A stretch of 64,000 bases of DNA. It comes from Bacillus sp. V2I10. Its GTDB lineage: Bacteria; Bacillota; Bacilli; Bacillales; Bacillaceae. The position numbers and the translations under genes were made by a program. The stretch's first letter is position 1; every line of letters begins with the position of its first letter. Under the pieces are notes generated by a model. It ran no database searches. It had not been told where the DNA came from and saw nothing but the letters and a program-made list of their open reading frames with translations. Positions 8,677 through 15,479 of this stretch are shown one piece after another. The DNA is taken from contig NZ_JAUSYV010000001.1 in NCBI RefSeq assembly GCF_030817055.1, positions 1,140,001 through 1,204,000 of the forward strand, read 5' to 3'.

Positions 8677-8700
8677 CATTCTTCAGAATGCTTAATTTTT
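8675..8700 (+). terminator. Terminator of ywnA
   Basis: AGCATTC and GAATGCT form a 7-bp stem with a TTCA loop overlapping the stop codon, then TAATTTTT. Confidence 0.6.
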
Positions 8701-8704
8701 CACC

Positions 8705-8733
8705 TTAGTTGTAACATATTAGGTTACAACTAA
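8705..8733. promoter_or_regulatory. Perfect 11-bp palindromic operator, probably for YwnA
   Basis: TTAGTTGTAAC (8705-8715) and GTTACAACTAA (8723-8733) are exact reverse complements with a 7-base spacer. The half-site GTTGTAAC recurs in the ywnA promoter. It lies 27 bases before the DsbA-like start codon, where a repressor would block transcription. Confidence 0.75.
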
Positions 8734-8760
8734 AAAATTAAAAAAGCGAGGAATTAAGCC

Positions 8761-9411
8761 GTGACTTTAAAAATTAAAGCTTATTCAGATTTTATTTGTC
8801 CGTTTTGTTTTTTAGGGAAGGGACCTCTGGATGAAATGATTAAGGAAAAGGATGTGGAGGTAGAATGGATGCCTTTTGAACTGCGTCCGAGTCCTGCTCC
8901 AAAAATTGATCCTTGGAAAGAAGCAGATAAATTAGGTTCCTGGGACTCCTTTATTTTGCCTGCTTCAGAGCAGCTTGGCGTTGAGATGCGTTTGCCGCGC
9001 CTGTCTCCCCATCCATATACACATTTAGCTTTTGAGGGATGTCTGTTTGCAAAGGATCACGGAAAAGGAAATGAATTTCACCATAGAGTATTCACTGCAT
9101 TTTTCCAGGAAGAGCAAAACATTGAAGATGTAGAAGTATTAACAAAATTAGCTGGTGAAGTTGACCTGCCTAAGGAAGGCTTCAGAGACGCTCTAGTAAG
9201 CCGCAAATATCGAGAGGTTCATCAGGAAGCTTTGAGACATGCTTATGAAGAAGCTCGGATTACAGCCGTTCCTACATTTATTATTGGGGACGAAGTGATT
9301 CAGGGATTGGCAAGCAAAGAAAGACTGGCACAAGTCATCGATAAGGAATTAGATAAAAAGCACTTACTTGCCATAGATGGTTTGCAGTGTGATCTTAATG
9401 GCAATTGCTAA
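8761..9411 (+). CDS. DsbA/FrnE family thiol-disulfide oxidoreductase
   Basis: This 216-aa cytoplasmic protein has a thioredoxin-like fold with a helical insert. The redox motif CPFC is at residues 13-16 (DFICPFCFLG), and the cis-proline loop is AVPTFIIGDEVIQG near residues 175-190. No signal peptide is present, as in the FrnE/YwbO group, which catalyse disulfide exchange or isomerisation of small molecules. The GTG start follows a GAGG site. An 11-bp palindrome sits just upstream, so the gene is probably repressed by YwnA and induced by thiol or electrophile stress. That regulation is inferred. Confidence 0.88.
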   Translation: MTLKIKAYSDFICPFCFLGKGPLDEMIKEKDVEVEWMPFELRPSPAPKIDPWKEADKLGSWDSFILPASEQLGVEMRLPRLSPHPYTHLAFEGCLFAKDHGKGNEFHHRVFTAFFQEEQNIEDVEVLTKLAGEVDLPKEGFRDALVSRKYREVHQEALRHAYEEARITAVPTFIIGDEVIQGLASKERLAQVIDKELDKKHLLAIDGLQCDLNGNC

Positions 9412-9513
9412 GGCAATTTTAATTTACACATTTAACAAAAAAGATTTGGAGAACCAAATAAACAGCCAGGGAAATGTGGAATTTTTTTAATTGCAAACCT
9501 GTCTTTATTTTGT

Positions 9514-9546
9514 AACCTGATAAATTTGTGAGAATCAGGTTTTTAA
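9514..9546 (+). terminator. Terminator after the DsbA-like gene
   Basis: AACCTGAT and ATCAGGTT form an 8-bp stem with a loop of about 12 bases, followed by TTTT. Confidence 0.6.
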
Positions 9547-9580
9547 AAAATAAATCAAATAAAATTCGGAGGGATTTATA

Positions 9581-10216
9581 ATGAAAATTGCAATTATTGG
9601 AGCCGCTGGGAAAGCAGGCAGCCTTATCATGGAAGAAGCATTAGAAAGAGGCCATGAAGTAACAGCTGTCGTCAGGGATGCTTCAAAAGTAGAAAACACA
9701 AATGTTCAAGTAATCGAAAAAGATCTTTTTGACCTTTCATCCAATGATTTAAAACCTTTTGATGTAGTGGTTAATGCGGTTAATGCTGCTCCTGGAAAAG
9801 AACATCTTCATGTTGATGCCGGAAGAGTGCTCATTCAGGCCTTGGATAACAACACTAATACGAAATTAGTTGTTGTTGGAGGAGCTGGTAGTTTATATTT
9901 AGATGAAGAAAAAACAACACGTGTAATGGATGATCCGAATTTTCCAGCAGCCTATTTCCCTACTGCAAAAAATATGGGAATCAATCTGGATGAACTTCAA
10001 AAAGAAGAAACAGTAAAATGGACATATATCAGTCCTTCAGCAAACTTTGATCCGCAGGGTTCAAAAACAGGCACATACCATTCAGGGAAAGACCATTTAT
10101 TAACGAATTCACATGGTGAAAGTTATATCAGCTATGCAGATTATGCCATTGCTGTTGTAGATGAAATCGAAAATCCAAAACATAAGAATGAGCGTTTTAC
10201 AGTTGTGTCTAAATAA
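9581..10216 (+). CDS. ywnB: NAD(P)-binding Rossmann protein, YwnB-like
   Basis: The 211-aa protein has an N-terminal dinucleotide-binding loop (AIIGAAGKAGSLIMEEA) and the family segments KLVVVGGAGSLY, YISPSANFDPQG and YISYADYAIAVVDE. It belongs to the NAD(P)H-dependent flavin or quinone reductase-like group that includes B. subtilis YwnB. YwnA and YwnB genes are adjacent in B. subtilis; here they are separated by a DsbA-like gene, which supports a common role in redox stress. An AGGGA ribosome site precedes the ATG. The reaction is unknown. Confidence 0.87.
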   Translation: MKIAIIGAAGKAGSLIMEEALERGHEVTAVVRDASKVENTNVQVIEKDLFDLSSNDLKPFDVVVNAVNAAPGKEHLHVDAGRVLIQALDNNTNTKLVVVGGAGSLYLDEEKTTRVMDDPNFPAAYFPTAKNMGINLDELQKEETVKWTYISPSANFDPQGSKTGTYHSGKDHLLTNSHGESYISYADYAIAVVDEIENPKHKNERFTVVSK

Positions 10217-10224
10217 TCTTCATG

Positions 10225-10262
10225 AAAAGCAAATGCGGGCCATAATCCGCATTTGCTTTTTT
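10225..10262 (+). terminator. Terminator of ywnB
   Basis: AAAAGCAAATGCGG pairs with CCGCATTTGCTTTT around GCCATAAT, with a T-run. It is perfect over 14 bp. Confidence 0.9.
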
Positions 10263-10356
10263 ATTTATTCGGGCAGCATTTAATCTGCACCATTATATAA
10301 ACTGAATTTTCTGATATAATAATTTCATTCGAGTGACTAAATAAGGAGAGAAAAGA

Positions 10357-10965
10357 ATGAAAAAGGTATTGTTAACAGGATTTGAACCGTTTTTGCATTA
10401 TACAATTAACCCAACAGCTGAAATTGTGAAGCATTTGCATGGACAATCGATTGGTCAATTTGAAGTCTGCGGAAAAGTACTGCCTGTTCAATTTTCAAAA
10501 ACATGGGAGCAATGCCATGTTCATATTGAGGAGGAAAAGCCTGACGCCGTATTGCTGCTTGGGCTTGCAGCAGGAAGATACAAAATTACTCCTGAAAGAG
10601 TGGCCATTAATTGTGCTGATGGCGAAAAAGATAATGCGGGAGTTATTAAACAGGATGAATGGATACAGTCCGATGGACCAGATGCCTATTTCAGCACACT
10701 GCCTATCCGAACATTTGTAAATGTGATGCAGGAAAAAGGGCTGCCTGCAGAAATATCCAACACTGCCGGAACCTACTTGTGCAATTATATTATGTATCAG
10801 ACTTTGCACTACTTTAAAAAAGCAGATCGGGACATTCCGGCAGGATTTATTCACCTTCCTGCATCACATGAGCTGGGTCTGGAAATAGGGAATGTACCAA
10901 GTTTTTCTCAGCAGGATTTAACAGAAGCTGTGTCTATCATGATCCAGCATCTGCCAGAGGCTTAA
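10357..10965 (+). CDS. pcp: Pyrrolidone-carboxylate peptidase (pyroglutamyl peptidase I, C15)
   Basis: The 202-aa enzyme removes N-terminal pyroglutamate from peptides in the cytoplasm. The family signature is intact: substrate loop GFEPF at residues 8-12, catalytic Glu in ITPERVAIN, Cys in NTAGTYLCN and His in FIHLPASHE. Length is close to the usual 200-215. A TATAAT box is visible about 40 bases before the start, and a GGAGAG ribosome site precedes the ATG. It is monocistronic. B. subtilis carries pcp elsewhere, so the position differs. Confidence 0.93.
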   Translation: MKKVLLTGFEPFLHYTINPTAEIVKHLHGQSIGQFEVCGKVLPVQFSKTWEQCHVHIEEEKPDAVLLLGLAAGRYKITPERVAINCADGEKDNAGVIKQDEWIQSDGPDAYFSTLPIRTFVNVMQEKGLPAEISNTAGTYLCNYIMYQTLHYFKKADRDIPAGFIHLPASHELGLEIGNVPSFSQQDLTEAVSIMIQHLPEA

Positions 10966-10990
10966 CCGACTTTCTTTTTTCTGTGCAGCC

Positions 10991-11017
10991 TAATATTTAG
11001 AACTGAATTGACGATAT
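10991..11017 (+). promoter_or_regulatory. Sigma-D-type promoter of the chemoreceptor gene
   Basis: TAAT (10991-10994), 15 bases, then GACGATAT (11010-11017) is close to the SigD consensus TAAA-N15-GCCGATAT. It is 37 bases before the chemoreceptor start. SigD controls motility and chemotaxis genes, so the match fits the product. Confidence 0.65.
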
Positions 11018-11053
11018 AACCCCTATATACAGAAACTAGTGGGGGAAATAAAA

Positions 11054-13033
11054 ATGTTCAAAAAGCTTCAAGTTAAAATTACTTTGTTTTTGGCTGTCAT
11101 CATCATCGCAGCGCTTTCTGCCGTACAGATTTTCTCATATTTTTATCTGCAATCGGAAATGCACGAAGATGCAAAAAGAAATGGTACAGGCATTATTCAG
11201 CAGCTGAAAAGCAATATTGAATTAAGTCTGAGTGATTATGAGAAGAGCCTCATCAGGTTTGGAAAAGATAATCAGCTAGTCAGATTGTTAAGTGAAGAAG
11301 GAAATGAAGCAGATGTATCACAGCAGTTTCAAACCTTTCTCGAGACGAACAAGCAGGTAAGCTTAATTTATGCAGGAAGCGAAAAAAAATCGCTGTTCAT
11401 TCAGCCTTCGGTCGAACTTCCTGAGGATTTTGATCCTACAACAAGACCCTGGTATACTCTGGCTAAAGAAAGCCCGGATAAGGTAGTATGGACTGAACCT
11501 TATGAAGATGCTGTAAAGGGCACATATATTGTGACTGGTGCAAAAGCAATTGTGAAAAATAATGAAGTAGTAGGTGTCATTGCCTTTGATTTGTCGTTAG
11601 ATGCGATCAATGACATAGTGAACAGCGTAACAGTTGGTTATAGCGGATATTCCTTCTTAATTGATCAAAAAGGGATCGCATTGTCTCATCCGAAAGAACA
11701 GGGAAAAGACTTATCTAAGTTAGATTTTATGAACTCTGTGATGGAAAATAAGAAAGGGTTAGTAGAATACGTTTTTGAATCTGAAGACAGAATGCTTTAT
11801 TTTGAGACAATTAACGGATTGAACTGGAAGGTTGGTGCGGTTTATAAATATGATGACCTGATGGAAACGGCCAATACAGTTTCTTTAACAAGTACGCTGA
11901 TTACACTTGCAGCACTTTTTATTGCTGTTGTAATTGGATATTTCGTCTCAAGATCAATTGTACATCCTATCGTCCGTATAGGAGAAAGTGCAAAAGCAGT
12001 AGCGGCGGGAGATTTAACTCTCAAAGTGAACGTTTCGAATAGGGATGAAGTTGGAACGCTTGCTGAAAACTTCAACACTATGGTTTCTGAAATGAAACGC
12101 ATGATTAAGGAAGTGGATTTGTCTATCACAACGATTAATGATTCCGCAGAGAATTTAAGTGCGGTTTCTGAAGAAACGATGGCAGCCAGTGAGCAAGTTG
12201 CAGGTGCAATGGAAGATGTTGCAAGAGGAGCATCTGAACAAACTTCTGATGTTGAAAATATGAATGAACGCACAACTAACCTATCTTTGAAGATTACTAA
12301 AGTAAATGACTCCATTTCACATATTCAGACCTTGTCTACTAAGTCGGAGCATGCAAGCTATGATGGGCTGGAAAAATTAAACGTTCTTCAAATTAAATCA
12401 ACAGAATCGAATAAAGAGCTTGCTTCAGTGGAAGGTGTATTATCTGATCTTGCTGGTAAGATTAAACAAATTGAAGAAGTGGTGACAGCCATTTCGGCCA
12501 TTTCGGATCAAACCAATTTGCTGGCTCTAAATGCAAGCATTGAAGCTGCAAGGGCAGGAGAGAGCGGGAAAGGATTTGCCGTAGTCGCTGCTGAGGTAAG
12601 AAAACTCGCAGAGCAGTCAGCCAGAGCAACTGGCAGGATTACGGAAACGATTTTCGGCATTCAGCAAGAATCCATTAAAGCAGTTGATGCAATGGTTCGC
12701 ACAAAGGAAATGAATGATGAACAGCATATAGCAGTTCAAAATTCGGGTGAGGCCTTTCAGACCATTGCAGTGATGATGAGTGAGCTTTCACAATCCATTT
12801 CGACTATCACTGAAGATATTAAAGAAATGACACTGCAAAAAGAACAGGTTATAGAATCAATAGTAAATATTTCGGCCATTACAGAACAATCTGCGGCAGC
12901 TGCAGAAGAGGTGAATGCTTCAACAGATGAACAGCTCAGAGCTCTTTCAACAGTTGCAGATTCAGCTGAAAATTTAAGTGAGGCTACTAAACAGCTTCAG
13001 GAGCTAGTGAAAAGATTTAAAACTGGAGGATGA
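11054..13033 (+). CDS. Methyl-accepting chemotaxis protein (dCache sensor)
   Basis: The 659-aa receptor has an N-terminal membrane helix (residues 9-30), an extracellular double-Cache domain (about 35-275; motifs FDPTTRPWYTLA and YSGYSFLIDQKG), a second helix (280-302), HAMP (303-355) and a long signalling coiled coil. The hairpin tip is IEAARAGESGKGFAVVAAEV and shows the kinase-contact region. The ligand is unknown; dCache domains of this type often bind amino acids. ATG at 11054 follows TGGGGGA. A SigD-type promoter precedes it and a perfect terminator overlaps the stop codon. Confidence 0.93.
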   Translation: MFKKLQVKITLFLAVIIIAALSAVQIFSYFYLQSEMHEDAKRNGTGIIQQLKSNIELSLSDYEKSLIRFGKDNQLVRLLSEEGNEADVSQQFQTFLETNKQVSLIYAGSEKKSLFIQPSVELPEDFDPTTRPWYTLAKESPDKVVWTEPYEDAVKGTYIVTGAKAIVKNNEVVGVIAFDLSLDAINDIVNSVTVGYSGYSFLIDQKGIALSHPKEQGKDLSKLDFMNSVMENKKGLVEYVFESEDRMLYFETINGLNWKVGAVYKYDDLMETANTVSLTSTLITLAALFIAVVIGYFVSRSIVHPIVRIGESAKAVAAGDLTLKVNVSNRDEVGTLAENFNTMVSEMKRMIKEVDLSITTINDSAENLSAVSEETMAASEQVAGAMEDVARGASEQTSDVENMNERTTNLSLKITKVNDSISHIQTLSTKSEHASYDGLEKLNVLQIKSTESNKELASVEGVLSDLAGKIKQIEEVVTAISAISDQTNLLALNASIEAARAGESGKGFAVVAAEVRKLAEQSARATGRITETIFGIQQESIKAVDAMVRTKEMNDEQHIAVQNSGEAFQTIAVMMSELSQSISTITEDIKEMTLQKEQVIESIVNISAITEQSAAAAEEVNASTDEQLRALSTVADSAENLSEATKQLQELVKRFKTGG

Positions 13034-13055
13034 CGATACTCGTCATCCTTTTTTT
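13028..13055 (+). terminator. Terminator of the chemoreceptor gene
   Basis: GGATGACGA and TCGTCATCC form a perfect 9-bp stem with a TAC loop and seven T. The stem includes the stop codon. Confidence 0.92.
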
Positions 13056-13438
13056 CACCATCTCAGCACCACTATTAACCGGCAGCAATTCAAGTCAGGA
13101 TTTTTATAAGAAAGGATGAGTCTGACACCGTCAGGATTAAACTCAGTTTCTAACTCATTTGTAATGCCGGAAGCGCGCAAAAGTTTTTTTACCAAGACGC
13201 TGTTGGACGCCTGAGCGGCAGCCAGAATCTTTTTTGCCTGTTCTTTTGAAGTTGAGAGGTAAGCAGTCAATTTTTTAGCATCAGTTAGTAGTCCATCCAT
13301 TTGTGAAGCGGAATGAACAAATTGACTTGAATCAACTTCTGGCAGAGGTCTCCTCATATATTGATCACAAGGGTAATGAGCTGGATAATAAGGGTTGAAA
13401 TAAAACGGCCGTAACCATTGTTGCCTTTGCACCCGCAA
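13055..13438 (-). CDS. yuzC: YuzC-like protein
   Basis: The 127-aa product has a proline/tyrosine-rich N-terminus (YFNPYYPAHYPCDQY), then a helical stretch and a C-terminal beta-rich part ending ILSYKNPDLNCCRLIVVLRW. Its place directly before degQ matches yuzC in B. subtilis, and the tyrosine-rich start with a basic C-terminus suits that family; the function is unknown. A TTG start at 13438 lies 9 bases after GGAGGTGAA. The identification rests mostly on synteny, so alternatives remain open. Confidence 0.75.
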   Translation of the reverse strand: MRVQRQQWLRPFYFNPYYPAHYPCDQYMRRPLPEVDSSQFVHSASQMDGLLTDAKKLTAYLSTSKEQAKKILAAAQASNSVLVKKLLRASGITNELETEFNPDGVRLILSYKNPDLNCCRLIVVLRW

Positions 13439-13594
13439 AGTAATTCACCTCCGAGTGAACTTGCTCCTTATATATATGTTAGGTTTCTTGTCCGTGCTTT
13501 TTTTTATAAAAGGAAAAAGATGCAGGAATACTGCTGCTTATGTCGAATTTGGATAATTGTTAAACTACTTTTTTCGGGGGAGGTTCAGCTCTCT

Positions 13595-13822
13595 ATGCGC
13601 GTGCGGCCATCCATATATGTGCTGGATGATAAAACGGTTGCGGTATTTTCGGTTGCAGATGGCGAATGTAAGGTTAAAATGGAGTGTTTACTGTCAGAAC
13701 AGGGAATTCTGGATTACACCTTAGAGTTTAGCGGACCGATTGAAAAGAGAGATGAACTGACGAAAATTGCGATGGAAGAAGCACAGTCCATTTATTTGAA
13801 CACAATTATTGCTGCAAAGTGA
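13595..13822 (+). CDS. Small hypothetical protein, 75 aa
   Basis: The ATG at 13595 follows GGGGGAGG at good spacing. The 75-residue product begins MRVRPSIYVLDDKTVAVFS, is predicted beta-rich in the first half (SVADGECKVKMECLLS) and ends with an amphipathic helix (ELTKIAMEEAQSIYL). No signal peptide or membrane segment is present. I do not recognise the family. It is divergent from yuzC and upstream of degQ, and a hairpin with a T-run (13826-13851) ends it. Confidence 0.65.
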   Translation: MRVRPSIYVLDDKTVAVFSVADGECKVKMECLLSEQGILDYTLEFSGPIEKRDELTKIAMEEAQSIYLNTIIAAK

Positions 13823-13825
13823 GAA

Positions 13826-13851
13826 GTCCCTGTTCTGGGGCTTTTTTTCTG
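13826..13851 (+). terminator. Terminator of the 75-aa gene
   Basis: AAGTCCC and GGGGCTT pair with one G-T wobble around TGTTCT, and a run of seven T follows. Confidence 0.7.
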
Positions 13852-13919
13852 TGTAAAATTATGAAGATGGTATTATATTCTGTCCATATAAAAACAGATA
13901 CAATGGACTATTGTGCCGT

Positions 13920-13935
13920 TTGCGGTATCACGCAT
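13920..13935 (+). promoter_or_regulatory. ComA box upstream of degQ
   Basis: TTGCGG-TATC-ACGCAT matches the ComA recognition pattern TTGCGG-N4-CCGCAA perfectly in the left half and at 4 of 6 bases in the right half. It is 128 bases before the degQ start. In B. subtilis degQ is a direct ComA target, so position and gene agree. Confidence 0.65.
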
Positions 13936-14062
13936 TGATTATTTCGCATTATTTTCGGTGAAAATACTTTCTGCATCCTATAAGATTTAAAGTAGGGAAG
14001 ATCAAAACAAGTGTTTCGTTCACCATGCATAATTTGATCTTTTACAGAGGAGTGTGGAAACG

Positions 14063-14203
14063 ATGAAAAAGCACAACATTGAAGAAATAACTCAATTATT
14101 GAAACGTCTTGAGAAAGAAATTCAGGAAACGAAACAGTCACTGAGATCAATTAATAAAAGCATTGATAAGTATGATAAATACTCTTTTATAAACGTGTCA
14201 TAA
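14063..14203 (+). CDS. degQ: DegQ, regulator of degradative enzymes, 46 aa
   Basis: This 46-aa protein begins MKKHNIEEITQLLKRLEKE and contains the DegQ core ETKQSLRSINKSIDKYDKY. Length is the same as B. subtilis DegQ. DegQ binds the kinase DegS and helps phosphate transfer to DegU, raising exoprotease and poly-gamma-glutamate production. It is a soluble helical peptide with no signal. A GAGGAG ribosome site precedes the ATG. It sits directly upstream of comQ and has a ComA box, so quorum sensing should control it. A strong terminator separates it from comQ. Confidence 0.93.
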   Translation: MKKHNIEEITQLLKRLEKEIQETKQSLRSINKSIDKYDKYSFINVS

Positions 14204-14234
14204 GACTTGGCCTTTCGAGCCAAGTCTTTTTTTA
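14203..14234 (+). terminator. Terminator of degQ
   Basis: AGACTTGGC and GCCAAGTCT form a perfect 9-bp stem with a CTTTCGA loop and seven T. Confidence 0.92.
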
Positions 14235-14346
14235 TGTCTGTTTTTTCAAAAATATGTTAAATATTTTATATTTATGTAAAAACATTGTTTTATATCTACT
14301 ATATTGGTCGCGAATATTGTAATATAATTTCGAAGGGGTGATTGCA

Positions 14347-15273
14347 ATTAGATTACATTTGGACTATGAAGATATGATTTGCAGTCTGAAAGATGTAGTT
14401 TCTTCATATATAACGAACAAAGAGTTATTGCAGCTTATCCTGTCGTTCTCAGAAACGAAAAAAACCTTTCCTTTCGGTCAATTGACACATTTGCATTACA
14501 CAGCTTTTGGCGGAGAAGAAAAGGAAATCATTCATCTGTCAGCTGCAGTTGAGCTGCTTGCGCTATCATTCGACATCTTAGATGATCTTGAAGACCTAGA
14601 TAACTATGAAGAGCCATGGATGAAAATAAACCCATCTCTCTCACTGAATGCTGCCACTGCTATGTATACAATCAGTCTGCAAATGCTTCATGAATTATCA
14701 AGCGTACATAAATGGAAGATCATCAGCACGTTCCAGCGGTTTGCCCTGCAGGCAATGGAGGGTCAGCACACAGATCTTCTAAATGACATCTCAACTGAAG
14801 AAGAGTGCATCTCTATGATTGAAAAAAAATCAGGTTCACTGATTGCTTTGGCATCAGTCACAGGCGCCATGCTTGCCGCAGGAGAAGAATTTACATGCGT
14901 TGAACATTACTCCTATCAAATAGGACTTGCTGCTCAAATTGAGAACGATTACCGTGATCTATTTCATGAACATAAAAATGATCTATCTGCACAGAAAAAA
15001 TCACTGTCGCTCCTCTTTTTAAAAAGAGGGTTTAACGAGCATTCAAAGGAGCTTGCCGATTTTATCTTCAGCAGTGAAACATTTATTGAACACTACGGGA
15101 GTATTGATGCATTTAAATCGAAATTGTTCCAATCTGGGGTTGTGCATTACCTGAATGTGATGAAGCAAATCGCGATTCAAAAAGCTTCAACCCTGATTGC
15201 AGAATTACCCTTGCCTCAAAATCAAATTGAGCTTCTAAAGTCTCATTTGATCATAATTTCAGCTGAAAAATAA
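14347..15273 (+). CDS. comQ: ComQ, ComX isoprenyl transferase
   Basis: ComQ is a polyprenyl-synthase-like enzyme that prenylates the ComX tryptophan. This copy (about 308 aa) has the first aspartate-rich motif in SFDILDDLEDLDN and a second in IENDYRDLFHEH, the metal-diphosphate ligands of the fold. AAGGGGTGATT (14333-14343) is the ribosome site. The GTG inside it (14338) is too close to act as start, and ATT at 14347 is at ideal distance; a TTG at 14359 is the other option. comX follows after 16 bases. Sequence divergence from B. subtilis ComQ is large, as expected for this hypervariable locus. Confidence 0.92.
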   Translation: MRLHLDYEDMICSLKDVVSSYITNKELLQLILSFSETKKTFPFGQLTHLHYTAFGGEEKEIIHLSAAVELLALSFDILDDLEDLDNYEEPWMKINPSLSLNAATAMYTISLQMLHELSSVHKWKIISTFQRFALQAMEGQHTDLLNDISTEEECISMIEKKSGSLIALASVTGAMLAAGEEFTCVEHYSYQIGLAAQIENDYRDLFHEHKNDLSAQKKSLSLLFLKRGFNEHSKELADFIFSSETFIEHYGSIDAFKSKLFQSGVVHYLNVMKQIAIQKASTLIAELPLPQNQIELLKSHLIIISAEK

Positions 15274-15289
15274 AAGGAGAGATTAAGTC

Positions 15290-15451
15290 ATGCAGGAAAT
15301 CGTAAACTTTTTAGTAGAAAACCCGGAAATAATTGAAAAAGTAGCTAACGGTGAAGCAAGTTTACTGGGTGTGAAAAGTGTGGATGAAGTGTTAGGATTA
15401 GTAGAAGGACTGTTGAGTACAGATAGAACTACTAACTTGTATTGGTATTAG
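15290..15451 (+). CDS. comX: ComX pheromone precursor, 53 aa
   Basis: The gene has AAGGAGAG 9 bases before the ATG and encodes 53 residues starting MQEIVNFLVENPEIIEKV, the conserved ComX leader. The variable C-terminus reads STDRTTNLYWY. The single tryptophan at position 52 is the expected site of ComQ-dependent isoprenylation, and the mature pheromone should be the last 6-12 residues. The protein has no export signal. It lies between comQ and comP in the standard order. The C-terminal sequence differs from the pherotypes I know, so it probably defines a separate signalling group. Confidence 0.93.
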   Translation: MQEIVNFLVENPEIIEKVANGEASLLGVKSVDEVLGLVEGLLSTDRTTNLYWY

Positions 15452-15479
15452 AGTTTAGCTTAAATTAAGAAGGTTTAGA

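Noticed and set aside
13908..14150. 80-codon reverse frame over degQ
   Set aside because: It overlaps the recognised degQ gene and its ComA box and has no ribosome site.
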